Positions 43,375 through 52,234 of a DNA stretch of 64,000 nucleotides are shown here, piece by piece. Source of the stretch: an uncultured Eubacteriales bacterium. GTDB taxonomy: Bacteria; Bacillota; Clostridia; Christensenellales; Aristaeellaceae. The number at the start of each line of letters is the position of its first letter. Position 1 is the stretch's first letter. Both the position numbers and the translations under genes were made by a program. The notes below the pieces were generated by a model that did not search any database, was not told the DNA's origin, and worked only from the letters and a program-made list of their open reading frames with translations. The stretch is taken from NCBI GenBank assembly GCA_902790015.1, contig CADAQF010000009.1, positions 57,292-121,291 on the forward strand, given 5' to 3'.

Positions 43375-45416
43375 GCCTGCTTCTCCTGGTACGCCCTGCA
43401 TCTGGGGCACGCCGCCAGCAAAGGCATCAGGCTTTTTCTAGCCTCCCCGCCCAGCAGCGGAAGCACATAGCACAATACGCCCCAGTCCATCGCGGTCTGC
43501 ATGCCGCCGGGGAACAGGTTCTGCCCGGCCATCAGGAAGCGCTTAAGCCCCCTTACGGCGCACAGCGGCAGGGTCTCCCCCGCGTTTTTGCACAGCGCCC
43601 TGATCTGCGCGAGCATGGCCGAAGCCTCCGCGCTCAGCGCCGTGCCTTTATCCTGAAGCTCCCGGCGGAGCGCTTCCTCGTCCGCCGCGGTAAATACGCT
43701 TTCCTGCGCCTCCGGTTCCTCACCGCTCTGCTTTACGGGCACCACGGGGCAGAAGAACAAACCCTCTTCAGAAAAGCCCCCTTTGGCGTCCGTCACCGTC
43801 GTCAGCCCGTCATCCTTTGGGCGCAGCGCGGACATGGTCACAGCGGCCGATTCGCCGTAGCCGTTCAGCGCGTCCGCCTGCGGCGAAAACGGCGCGCCCA
43901 GCGACGCCGCCAAAGCCTCCGCCAGCGTCCTCACGTCCGCCGGGCTGTCCGTTCTGACCGCCAGCGCCCTTTCGTCTGATACGGCCCAGCACAAAAGCAG
44001 CGCCGCCGCCGTCTCCGGGTCGTGGCTCAGGCCGCGCTCCCTCATAGCCTGACACAGCCGGTCCCTGACCTGTGCCGCCGGCACGGTCTGCGCGGGCCTG
44101 CGGCGCAGGGCGAACGGATCGCTTTGCGCGCATTCCCCGGCCCGCCTTTCCGCTTCGTCCCTTTCCGCTTTGGCCGCGCTTATCTGCTCCTGAAGCTCCG
44201 TAAGCCTCGCTTGCGCCTGCGCCGCCTTTTCCCTGAAGGCGGCCTCCGCGCTCTCCAGCACTTCCCTGCGGTAATTCTCCGCGTCGGCCTTCGCCTTTTC
44301 CAGGTTCATGACGGTCATCAGGCGCTCGGCCTCCATGTCCTGGATCTGCGCCCTTATCAGGTCCGTCCCGGGCGTCGAAGGCGCAGGCGCGGTGCCTTTC
44401 TCAGGCAATGCTCCGGCCTCCGCCACTTTCCTGGGCTTTTTTTCCGCCCTCGGGGCTTTTGCCTTTTTGGTCTTTTCGGGCTGTCCTTCTTCGGGGGCTT
44501 CCCCGGGCTGCGCGGGCCCGGCTTCGGCCGTCTTTTCCATCGTCCGGCGACTGTTTTCCACCGCCTGGGACAGCGCGTTCACCGGCGCCTCGGCCTTTTG
44601 CGCTGGGGGCAGCACCGCGTGGTACAAAGGCGTCCCCACCTGGGAGATCACCACCGGCTCCGGCTGCTCCTTTTCGCCGTCCTCGCCCTTCATGCTGGCC
44701 ACCATCCGGCCGTTCAGCGCCCGGATGCGGTCCAGCGCGTTCATGGGTTCTTCCTGGGTATCCTGCGCCGGCTCTTTTTCCGCTTCCGGCGCGGCCGTGA
44801 CGGGGGCCGCTTCAGCCTCCGTTTTTTCCTCCCTGCCTTCCGGCAGCGCCGGGGCCTTCGTCTCCTCCTCCGGCCAGTAGAAAAGCCGGGACGTCCCGTC
44901 GGGCATCGTCACGGAAAAAAGCCGGGCGTCGTCCGGCGGCAAAGGCCGGGCCGTCGGCTGATCCAGGCCTGAAAGCCTGTCCACCGGCCCGTGTATGCGG
45001 CCGCCCTTGCGCGCGTAGACCAGCGGCGTGGCCGCCTCCTGCACGCGGCTGTCCGCCAGGACCTCGAAAAAGATCTCCTGGTTCAGGTCCGTCACGGCGT
45101 TTGAATAGATGATGAAGCGGTTCTTTTCTCCCTTGGCGGGGGAATAGTTCTTGTTGGGGCGCAGCTTCCCGTTATCCCTGGGCGAGCTGCGCAGGTCCAG
45201 CACGCACAGCCCGCCCAGGCGGCGCATGCGCTCCTTGAAGGTATGCTGCTCCTTTTTGTCCGGCACGATGCGGATATAGCCGTCGTCCCGGTACTGCTGG
45301 ATATCCTCCTGGGTAAGCGGCCCGCGCCCCGTCAGCAGCGGACGGACGCGGAAATGCCCGCGCTGGGGATTGTCCTCCTCCAGACACGCGAGCGCAAACA
45401 GACCGTTCAGTTCCAT
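43371..45416 (-). CDS. Unrecognised 681-residue coiled-coil protein of the recA operon
   Basis: I do not recognise this protein. It has an N-terminal globular part (residues 1-165) with LTQEDIQQYRDDGYIRIVPDKK and a segment GGLCVLDLRSSPRD. Then a disordered stretch rich in Glu, Pro, Ala and Lys (about 180-360), a coiled coil (about 365-445; LNEK/QAQARLTELQEQISAAKAERDE), and a C-terminal alpha-rich domain (about 455-680). The C-terminus ends in a CPRC pair, ACPRCRAYQ. There is no signal peptide or membrane segment. AAAGGAAG precedes the ATG at 45416. It overlaps the methyltransferase start by 4 nt and follows the amylase by 21 nt. Confidence 0.7.
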   Translation of the reverse strand: MELNGLFALACLEEDNPQRGHFRVRPLLTGRGPLTQEDIQQYRDDGYIRIVPDKKEQHTFKERMRRLGGLCVLDLRSSPRDNGKLRPNKNYSPAKGEKNRFIIYSNAVTDLNQEIFFEVLADSRVQEAATPLVYARKGGRIHGPVDRLSGLDQPTARPLPPDDARLFSVTMPDGTSRLFYWPEEETKAPALPEGREEKTEAEAAPVTAAPEAEKEPAQDTQEEPMNALDRIRALNGRMVASMKGEDGEKEQPEPVVISQVGTPLYHAVLPPAQKAEAPVNALSQAVENSRRTMEKTAEAGPAQPGEAPEEGQPEKTKKAKAPRAEKKPRKVAEAGALPEKGTAPAPSTPGTDLIRAQIQDMEAERLMTVMNLEKAKADAENYRREVLESAEAAFREKAAQAQARLTELQEQISAAKAERDEAERRAGECAQSDPFALRRRPAQTVPAAQVRDRLCQAMRERGLSHDPETAAALLLCWAVSDERALAVRTDSPADVRTLAEALAASLGAPFSPQADALNGYGESAAVTMSALRPKDDGLTTVTDAKGGFSEEGLFFCPVVPVKQSGEEPEAQESVFTAADEEALRRELQDKGTALSAEASAMLAQIRALCKNAGETLPLCAVRGLKRFLMAGQNLFPGGMQTAMDWGVLCYVLPLLGGEARKSLMPLLAACPRCRAYQEKQA

Positions 45417-45437
45417 ATGATAAATTCTTCCTTTGTT

Positions 45438-47201
45438 TTATGGTCTTGTGATCCTTGTCTCAAATACGTCGTCCTCCTGCACCTGGCCGAACACGTCGTG
45501 CCCCGCCGTGATGTAGCGGCGGATCACCAGCGTCCCCGGCCCCTCGGCGTACACGCTGAGGGCACCCGTCTGAACCACCGGCCTTTCGCGCAGTTTCAGC
45601 AGGGAGCGGAATTCCTCCTGCAGGGCCGTGTCCTCCTTCCCCCAGGGGAAGGTGCCGCGGCAGTACGGGTCGGCCGTGCCCTGCATGCCGCACTCGTCTC
45701 CGTAATACACGCAGGGGATCCCCGGCAGGGCGGTGATCACGCGCAGCATCGCCAGCAATCTTTTTTTGCCCAGCTCCAGCTGGCCCTCCGGCAGTATCAC
45801 GCTCGACCGGTTCTCGTGGTCCTCCTCGCCCCAGGCCAGGCCGCTCAGAAGGCTCAATATGCGCGGCCGGTCGTGGCTGCCCATGATGTTCATCAGGCTG
45901 TAAAAGAACGGGGCGGGATAGTTCTCCTGCTGGCTTAAAATCAGCCGGCACACTTTTTCCGCGTCGCAGCGGTACAGCAGGAAGTCCAAAAGCACCCCGC
46001 GCAGCGGGTAGTTCATCACGCTGTCCAGCGTGTCTCCCAGGCAGTACGAGCGTTTTTCCCCGTAAGCCACCTTGTGGCTGGCGTCCTCCCAGACCTCGCC
46101 CAGCACCACCGCGTCCTTCCGCACGCTCCGGGCCGCCTTCCTCAGCGCTCTCAGATAGTCCATCGGCAGCTCGTCCGCCACGTCCAGCCGCCAGCCGCTG
46201 GCGCCCTCCCTGATCCACCGGCTCACGATGCCGTTCCTGCCCAGGAAATAGCGCCGCAGGCTCTCGTCCTGTTTGTTGAGCCTGGGCAGCGTCTCAATGC
46301 CCCACCAGCTCTCGTAGTCGTCGGGCCAGTGCCTGAAGAAATACCATTTGGCCCAGGGCGACCGCCTGTCCTGGTATGCGCCCCTGGTGTCGTAATGGCC
46401 GTAGAAATTGAAATACAGGCTGTCCGCCCCGGTGTGGCTGAACACGCCGTCCAGCATCACGTGCATGCCGGCCCTGTCGGCCGCCTCGCACAGGCTCCTG
46501 AAGTCTTCCTTCGTGCCCAGCATCGGGTCGATTTCCTCATAGTCCCCCGTATCGTAGCGGTGGTTGGAGCGGCTTTTGAAGATGGGGTTCAGGTACAGCA
46601 CCGTCACACCCAGGCTTTTGAGGTAGGGGAGTTTCTGCTCGATCCCCTTGAGGGTCCCGCCGAAAAAGTCCAGCGAATAGTTGTCCTTTTCCTTTACGGC
46701 GTCCACCCGCCGCATCGGGATGTCCTCCCAGTTTTCGTGGATCAGCAGGTCCGACCTTTCGGACCGGGGCGTCCCCGTGCGGCGGAACCTGTCCGGAAAC
46801 ACCTGATACATGACGCCCTTTCGCAGGTATTCGGGCGTCTGGTATTCGGGGTCGTACACCGTGATCTGAAAGGGAATGGGTTCCGGCCCCGAGGGCGTGC
46901 CCACGCCGCCCAGCCCGTCCCAGGCGTTGCCGTAATAAGCGCCCGCTCCGTCGCGGTTTTCCACATAGAAAAAATACTCGCAGATTGCCGGCGTCTGCGG
47001 CATCCTGAACCGGATCTCGAAGCTGTCATCATCCGCAGGGATCATCGGAAGGGATTCCCTTTGCCCATTCACCGTCCAGATCAGTATCGCGCGCCCTACG
47101 TTCGTGGCGCCGAACAGTCTCAGGCGAACCGGCCTGCCGCACCTGACGGCGCCCAAAGGCGCCCGGCACTCGGCGCTGCGGGAATTATGATACAGCTGCA
47201 A
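45438..47201 (-). CDS. GH13-family alpha-amylase / neopullulanase-like enzyme
   Basis: A 587-residue cytoplasmic glycoside hydrolase (no signal peptide) of family GH13, cyclomaltodextrinase/neopullulanase type: an N-terminal domain (residues 1-130), then the barrel with LDGVFSHTG (conserved region I), nucleophile Asp in GWRLDVADE, acid Glu in VVLGEVWED and Asp in MGSHDRPR. It would cleave alpha-1,4 glucans or maltodextrins inside the cell. The start is TTG 47201 with GGAG upstream; the 57-nt gap to the permease has no terminator. Confidence 0.88.
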   Translation of the reverse strand: MQLYHNSRSAECRAPLGAVRCGRPVRLRLFGATNVGRAILIWTVNGQRESLPMIPADDDSFEIRFRMPQTPAICEYFFYVENRDGAGAYYGNAWDGLGGVGTPSGPEPIPFQITVYDPEYQTPEYLRKGVMYQVFPDRFRRTGTPRSERSDLLIHENWEDIPMRRVDAVKEKDNYSLDFFGGTLKGIEQKLPYLKSLGVTVLYLNPIFKSRSNHRYDTGDYEEIDPMLGTKEDFRSLCEAADRAGMHVMLDGVFSHTGADSLYFNFYGHYDTRGAYQDRRSPWAKWYFFRHWPDDYESWWGIETLPRLNKQDESLRRYFLGRNGIVSRWIREGASGWRLDVADELPMDYLRALRKAARSVRKDAVVLGEVWEDASHKVAYGEKRSYCLGDTLDSVMNYPLRGVLLDFLLYRCDAEKVCRLILSQQENYPAPFFYSLMNIMGSHDRPRILSLLSGLAWGEEDHENRSSVILPEGQLELGKKRLLAMLRVITALPGIPCVYYGDECGMQGTADPYCRGTFPWGKEDTALQEEFRSLLKLRERPVVQTGALSVYAEGPGTLVIRRYITAGHDVFGQVQEDDVFETRITRP

Positions 47202-47258
47202 ATCCGATCAACTCCAATCAACGGGGAGAAACCTGTCCGCTCTCCGGCCGGCAGGCAC

Positions 47259-48101
47259 TTATCTGTTCAGTATCCTTCCAAGGAAATAGCTCACGAAATA
47301 GATCACCGCCGCCACCAGCACCACCGCGGCGCCTACGCCCGTGTCCCACTGGTAGGCCAGTATCAGCCCCGTCACGCCGGAAAACACGCTGATCAGCACC
47401 GCGAACAGGGAATGCTGCGCCGCGTTTCTGGAAAGGTTCCTGGCCGCAGCCGCCGGAAGGATCAGCAGGGCGTTGATCAAAAGCACCCCCACCCAGCGGA
47501 TGGCCAGCATCACCGCCACCGCCACCAGGCACACGAAGGCGTACTCCACCCATTTGGTTTTAATCCCGCGGGAAAGGGCCAGGTCCGGGTTCAGCGCGGT
47601 CAGGGTCAGCTGGTTATATAGAAGCACCCAGCACACGATCCCCGCAATCAGGGCCAGCAGCAGCCACAGGATGTCCGTCCCCGTGACGCTCAGAATATCG
47701 CCGGTAAGCAGCGAGGAGTAGCTTGAAAACTTCCCCCCGCGGGACAGTATCAGCAGCCCCAACGCGATCCCCGTGGAGGAAAACACGCTGATGATGGTGT
47801 CCGCCGACGCGCTGCCCGAACGGTTGATGCGGCTGATCATCACGGCCCACACCAGCCCGAACAAGACCAGGCTTAGCGTGATATTCTGTACACCCAGCAG
47901 CATCCCCAGGCCCACCCCGGCCAGGGCGCCGTGGCCCAGGGCGTCCGAAAAAAACGCCATCCGCTGGTTGACTGCCATCGTTCCGAGCAATGCCAATAGC
48001 GGCGTCAGCAGCAGCATCGCCAGCAGGGCGTTTTTCATGAAGACGTAGCGGAACATATCCGCCGGCAGCAGGACGTCCATCACCCGGTAGATTCCATCCA
48101 T
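47259..48101 (-). CDS. Metal ABC transporter permease, ZnuB/MntB type
   Basis: A 280-residue membrane protein of the ABC-3 family with about eight hydrophobic segments; features are FFSDALGHGALAGVGLGML near residue 45 and the C-terminal GLILAYQWDTGVG. It would carry Zn2+ or Mn2+ across the membrane. The start codon shares one base with the ATPase stop. No binding-protein gene (znuA-like) is near; it may be elsewhere in the genome. Confidence 0.88.
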   Translation of the reverse strand: MDGIYRVMDVLLPADMFRYVFMKNALLAMLLLTPLLALLGTMAVNQRMAFFSDALGHGALAGVGLGMLLGVQNITLSLVLFGLVWAVMISRINRSGSASADTIISVFSSTGIALGLLILSRGGKFSSYSSLLTGDILSVTGTDILWLLLALIAGIVCWVLLYNQLTLTALNPDLALSRGIKTKWVEYAFVCLVAVAVMLAIRWVGVLLINALLILPAAAARNLSRNAAQHSLFAVLISVFSGVTGLILAYQWDTGVGAAVVLVAAVIYFVSYFLGRILNR

Positions 48102-48886
48102 CAGCTCGCCCCCTCCGCCTGTTCCGGATACGCGGACACCGGGAAAAGCTCCCGGAACGCCGGGCTTTCAAATACCTCCCCGGGCGTCCCCTCGGCCCGC
48201 ACCCGCTTGTCCAGCAGCACCACGTGGTCGGCGTAGCGGCGCACCACCGCCCAGTCGTGGGACACCAGCAGTATGGCCAGATGATGGCTGCGCGTAAGCT
48301 CCGTCACCACGTCCAGAAACAGGCTCAGCCCGTTCTGGTCCATGCCGGACACCGGCTCGTCCAGTATCAGCAGATCCGGCAGCGGGTAAAGCGCCAGCGC
48401 CAGCAGCACCCTCTGCAGCTCTCCGCCGCTCAGGTTGCCGAGCTTTCGCTCCATCAGGCTGTCCGCGTGGGCGATGGCCAGCGTCTGCCGGGCCAGGGCC
48501 CGGGTGCTTTTGCCCGTGCCCAGCCACACCGGCCTTTTGCTCATGGCCGATGCCATCAGGTCGCACACGGTCAGCGGCATCTTCCGGTCAAAGGGAAAGT
48601 GCTGCGGCACGTAACCGGTGCGGATGGCGCCGAAGTGCTTGCCTTGGGCGTCCTGATGCTCGATCACCCCGTGGTAGGGCACCTGGGATAAAAGCGCCCG
48701 GATGAACGTGGTCTTGCCCGCGCCGTTGGGCCCCACCAGCGCGGTCAGCTGGCCGCAGTGGATGTGCAGGCTCACGTCCGACAGCAGGGTCTCCCCCTGC
48801 GCGGTCACAGTAAGCCCCTTCACCGCCACCCGGCACAGCCGGCAGGCGCTGTGCGGGTCCGCGCGGAGGATCTTATCCAGGTTCAT
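48101..48886 (-). CDS. Metal ABC transporter ATP-binding protein, ZnuC type
   Basis: A 261-residue ATPase: Walker [10 protein letters not shown], signature LSGGELQR, Walker [13 protein letters not shown]. The N-terminus carries a CRLC pair ([13 protein letters not shown]) seen in clostridial ZnuC relatives, perhaps a metal-sensing or metal-binding site. The start overlaps the recA stop by 4 nt (ATGA), so it is translated with recA. Confidence 0.9.
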   Translation of the reverse strand: MNLDKILRADPHSACRLCRVAVKGLTVTAQGETLLSDVSLHIHCGQLTALVGPNGAGKTTFIRALLSQVPYHGVIEHQDAQGKHFGAIRTGYVPQHFPFDRKMPLTVCDLMASAMSKRPVWLGTGKSTRALARQTLAIAHADSLMERKLGNLSGGELQRVLLALALYPLPDLLILDEPVSGMDQNGLSLFLDVVTELTRSHHLAILLVSHDWAVVRRYADHVVLLDKRVRAEGTPGEVFESPAFRELFPVSAYPEQAEGAS

Positions 48887-50013
48887 TCCGCGTCAGCGCC
48901 CATATCGCCGGGCAGGGCGGGCTGCTCTTCCTGAGCCGCGGGGGCCGCCTCGGCCGTATCGTCCATGGGCGCGGTGGCCGCCTCGAATTCCCTGCGCAGC
49001 TTCATTTCGATTTCCTCCGCGATTTCCGGATGCTCCTTGAGGAACAGCCGCGCGTTGTCCCGGCCCTGGCCGATCCGCTGGTCCTGATACGAGAACCACG
49101 CGCCGCTCTTCTGCACCAGGTCGCGGGCCACCGCCATGTCCAGCAGGCCGCTTTCGTTGCTGATGCCCTGGCCGTACAGCAGGTCCACCTCGCAGCTGCG
49201 GAACGGCGGGGCCACCTTGTTTTTGACCACCTTGATCTTGGTGCGGTTGCCGATGACCTCCGACCCGTTCTTGATAGGCTCGCCCCTTCTGATGTCCAGC
49301 CGGACGGAGGCGTAGAACTTGAGCGCGCGGCCGCCGGGCGTGGTCTCAGGGTTTCCGTACATGACGCCCACTTTTTCGCGCAGCTGGTTGATGAACAGGG
49401 CGATCGCGTTGGTCTTGTTGACCACGCCGGCCAGCTTGCGCATGGCCTGGCTCATCATGCGGGCCTGAAGCCCCACGAACGTATCCCCCATCTCGCCGTC
49501 GATCTCGGCGCGGGGCACCAGCGCCGCCACGGAGTCCACCACGATGATGTCGATCGCGCCGGAGCGCACCAGCGCCTCCGCGATCTCCAGCGCGTCCTCG
49601 CCGGTGTTGGGCTGGCTGATGTACAGGTTGTCGATGTCCACGCCTAAGTTCCGGGCGTACTGCGGGTCCAGCGCGTGCTCGGCGTCGATGTAGGCCGCCG
49701 TGCCGCCCCTTTTCTGCACCTGGGCCACCAGCTGCAGCGCCACCGTCGTCTTGCCGGAGGATTCAGGCCCGTAGATCTCCACGATCCTTCCGCGGGGGAT
49801 GCCCCCGACGCCCAGCGCGAAATCCAGGTCCAGGCAGCCGGTGGACACCACGTCCACCTTCATCGCCGCCCGTTCTCCCATCTTCATCACCGTGCCCTTG
49901 CCGAACTGCTTGTCCAGCGCCGCTAGGGCGGACTCCAGCGCCTTGATCTTCTCCTCCTGCGATCCGTTCACCGCCGGGAGCTGCTTTTCATCCGTGTTCT
50001 TCTTAGCTGCCAT
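48883..50013 (-). CDS. recA: Recombinase RecA
   Basis: The 376-residue strand-exchange protein has Walker [10 protein letters not shown], the loop-1 and loop-2 regions and the sequence [19 protein letters not shown], plus a C-terminal acidic tail. The N-terminus has a short extension ([15 protein letters not shown]). It is the third gene of a long operon and I could not find a LexA-type box (GAAC-N4-GTTC) before the operon, so SOS induction from this promoter is not supported. Confidence 0.97.
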   Translation of the reverse strand: MAAKKNTDEKQLPAVNGSQEEKIKALESALAALDKQFGKGTVMKMGERAAMKVDVVSTGCLDLDFALGVGGIPRGRIVEIYGPESSGKTTVALQLVAQVQKRGGTAAYIDAEHALDPQYARNLGVDIDNLYISQPNTGEDALEIAEALVRSGAIDIIVVDSVAALVPRAEIDGEMGDTFVGLQARMMSQAMRKLAGVVNKTNAIALFINQLREKVGVMYGNPETTPGGRALKFYASVRLDIRRGEPIKNGSEVIGNRTKIKVVKNKVAPPFRSCEVDLLYGQGISNESGLLDMAVARDLVQKSGAWFSYQDQRIGQGRDNARLFLKEHPEIAEEIEMKLRREFEAATAPMDDTAEAAPAAQEEQPALPGDMGADAE

Positions 50014-50058
50014 GATATTTCTCCTTTATCTGTCCGGCCGGCCCCTTCAGCCGTCCGC

Positions 50059-50568
50059 TTATTCCTTGAATACGCCCCGGAGCTGCCAGAAATAAAGCGC
50101 TCCCGATATCACCGTCATGGCGGCCATCGCCCAGGTCAGTATATCGGTAAGCAGGCCCTCTCCCGCAAGCATCGCGCTCAGCACGCAGCAGAACTGCAGC
50201 GTGGTCTTGACCTTTCCCGGCCATTTGGCGGCCACCACCTGGCCCTTGCCGCTGGCCACCAGGCGAAGCCCGTCTACCATCAGCTCCCTGGCCGCCACCA
50301 CGCACACCGCCCACGCGGGGATCAGTCCCCTTTCGGTCAGCATGATCATGGCGGTCAGCACCAGCAGCTTGTCGGCCACCGGGTCTGCAAACTTGCCGAA
50401 AACCGTCACCAGGTTGTTCCGCCGGGCGATCTGCCCGTCCAGAAAATCGGTCAGCACTCCTACGGCAAACGCCGCCGCCGCCCAGGGATACAATCCCAGC
50501 CCGATCAGCACGCAGCACACCGGGATCAGGAACACCCGCGCCAGGGTCAGCCTGTTGGGCAGGTTCAT
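50059..50568 (-). CDS. pgsA: CDP-diacylglycerol-glycerol-3-phosphate 3-phosphatidyltransferase
   Basis: Makes phosphatidylglycerol phosphate in the membrane. The 169-residue protein has four hydrophobic segments and the CDP-alcohol phosphotransferase motif D-X2-DG-X2-AR-X8-G-X3-D-X3-D in DFLDGQIARR followed by GKFADPVADK. It overlaps the rimO stop by 4 nt; rimO-pgsA-recA is a common order in Clostridia. Confidence 0.95.
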   Translation of the reverse strand: MNLPNRLTLARVFLIPVCCVLIGLGLYPWAAAAFAVGVLTDFLDGQIARRNNLVTVFGKFADPVADKLLVLTAMIMLTERGLIPAWAVCVVAARELMVDGLRLVASGKGQVVAAKWPGKVKTTLQFCCVLSAMLAGEGLLTDILTWAMAAMTVISGALYFWQLRGVFKE

Positions 50569-51869
50569 TCCGTCATCGCCTCCCCGGAAAGATCATAGGT
50601 ATCCGCTCCCGTCAGGCGGACGGTAACGAATTCGCCCTCATTCAGCGCCCTTTCGGCCGTGAAACGGATCACCCCGTCGGCGTCCGGCGCTTCAAAGGCG
50701 CTGCGGCCGACGAAGCCTTTAGCGTCCCTGCCGGTCACCAGCACCTTTTCGGCGCTGCCCACCCGCATCCGGTTCCGCTCAAGGCTTATCCCCGCCTGCA
50801 GGCGCATAAGCTTGTCCAGCCGCTCCTGCTTGACCTCGTCCGGCACCTGGCCGGGCATCGCGGCGGCCGGGGTATCCTCCTCCGGCGAATAGGCGAACGC
50901 GCCCATCCGGTCAAAGCCGATCTCTTCGGTAAAGTCCATCAGGCGGGCAAAATCGTCCTCCGTCTCGCCCGGGAACCCCACGATGAACGTGGTCCGCAGG
51001 CAAAAGCCCATATCCCTGGCTTTTTTAAGCATCTCCCGCGTGTGGGCCATCGTCCCCCGCCGGTTCATTTTTTTAAGCAGCGGCTCCGAGGCGTGCTGCA
51101 GCGGCAGGTCCAGGTAGCGGCAGAAGATGTCGTTCCCCGCCATCGTTTGGAGCACCTGTTCGTTCGTCTCGTCCGGGTACATATAAAGCACGCGCAGCCA
51201 CTGAAGCCCCTCCGTCTGAACGGCTTCTTTCAGCAGCCCGTCCAGCGAAAGCCCGATGTCCGACCCGTACCGGGTCGTATCCTGCGCGATGAGGATCTGC
51301 TCTTTCGCCCCCTTTTGGGCCAGCTCCCGCATCTCGTCCAGTATGGCTTTTTTGGGCCTCGACCGGTACCCTCCGCGGATCAGCGGGATGGCGCAGTAGG
51401 TGCAGCGGTTGTCACACCCGTCGCCGATCTTCACATACGCCGAATAGGGCGGGGTGGTCAGCACCCGCCCGCATTCAAGGAAGCCCTTCTGCCGGCCCGT
51501 TTCGCTGGGCCGCTCTCCGTCAAGCGCCTTTTTCACCAGTTCGGCCACGCGCCCGGTCTGTTCCACGCCCAGCAGACAGTCGATCTCCGGTATATCCCGC
51601 ATCAGGTCGTCAGCGTAGCGCTGCGCCAGGCACCCCGCCACGCACAGCACCCGGCACCGCCCGGTCTGCTTGTATTTCGCCATTTCGAAAATGGTATCGA
51701 TGGATTCCTCCTTGGCGGATTCTATGAACCCGCAGGTGTTCACCAGCAGCACCTCCGCCTCCCCCGGGAACTGCGTCAGCTCGAACCCGTCCCCCAGCAG
51801 GCGGTTGAGCATCTGCTCAGTATCCACCCGGTTCTTGACGCACCCCAGCGAGATAACCCCAACCTTCAT
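50565..51869 (-). CDS. rimO: Ribosomal protein S12 methylthiotransferase RimO
   Basis: Radical SAM enzyme that methylthiolates an aspartate of S12. The 434-residue protein has the UPF0004 N-terminal domain with three cysteines (SLGCVKNRVDTE, NTCGF, VAGCLAQ), the radical SAM CX3CX2C in DGCDNRCTYCAIP and a TRAM domain at the C-terminus. The start at 51869 has AAGGAGG about 13 nt upstream. First gene of the recA operon. Confidence 0.96.
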   Translation of the reverse strand: MKVGVISLGCVKNRVDTEQMLNRLLGDGFELTQFPGEAEVLLVNTCGFIESAKEESIDTIFEMAKYKQTGRCRVLCVAGCLAQRYADDLMRDIPEIDCLLGVEQTGRVAELVKKALDGERPSETGRQKGFLECGRVLTTPPYSAYVKIGDGCDNRCTYCAIPLIRGGYRSRPKKAILDEMRELAQKGAKEQILIAQDTTRYGSDIGLSLDGLLKEAVQTEGLQWLRVLYMYPDETNEQVLQTMAGNDIFCRYLDLPLQHASEPLLKKMNRRGTMAHTREMLKKARDMGFCLRTTFIVGFPGETEDDFARLMDFTEEIGFDRMGAFAYSPEEDTPAAAMPGQVPDEVKQERLDKLMRLQAGISLERNRMRVGSAEKVLVTGRDAKGFVGRSAFEAPDADGVIRFTAERALNEGEFVTVRLTGADTYDLSGEAMTE

Positions 51870-52234
51870 CGTTCCGGCCCTTGCCTCCTTCAGTCCATAA
51901 AAAGACAACATATTTTATCACACAAGCAAGGGGTGTGACAAGTAGAAAAATTGGCCCTCGCGTGAACATAAAAGCAGCGAAAAATGCCCCCGCGTGAGCC
52001 GCGTGACAAGGCATATCCGAGACACGGTATTTGCGGGAAGGAACGGGGCGAAACAAACGGAATGCCCTGCCGACATTTTTCCGGCAGGGCCCGCCATGGG
52101 TTTCATTGTACCGTTTTCATATGTCGGCCGGACCGAGGTCGTCAGACATGGTGACAAACGGGACTGAAGCGGATATAAGGCTGGAGGAATGACGTTCGGC
52201 CTTGAATCGTCCGACCGGCCGCTTTTTTCCGGAA
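51870..52234 (-). other. Intergenic region before the rimO operon
   Basis: It contains the rimO promoter (51912-51941) and a perfect 9-bp hairpin GCCCTGCCG / CGGCAGGGC at 52064-52090 without a T-run. No gene is credible here; short open frames lack ribosome binding sites or run into the flanking genes. Confidence 0.6.
51912..51941 (-). promoter_or_regulatory. Promoter of the rimO-recA operon
   Basis: Minus-strand TTGTCA, 18-nt spacer, TAAAAT, about 45 nt upstream of rimO. Confidence 0.6.

Noticed and set aside
51870..51960. SOS operator before the rimO-recA operon
   Set aside because: No GAAC-N4-GTTC or similar palindrome is present near the promoter.
51918..52157. Two short minus-strand open frames upstream of rimO
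   Set aside because: They span the rimO promoter and a GC hairpin, have no ribosome binding site and show no protein-like pattern.
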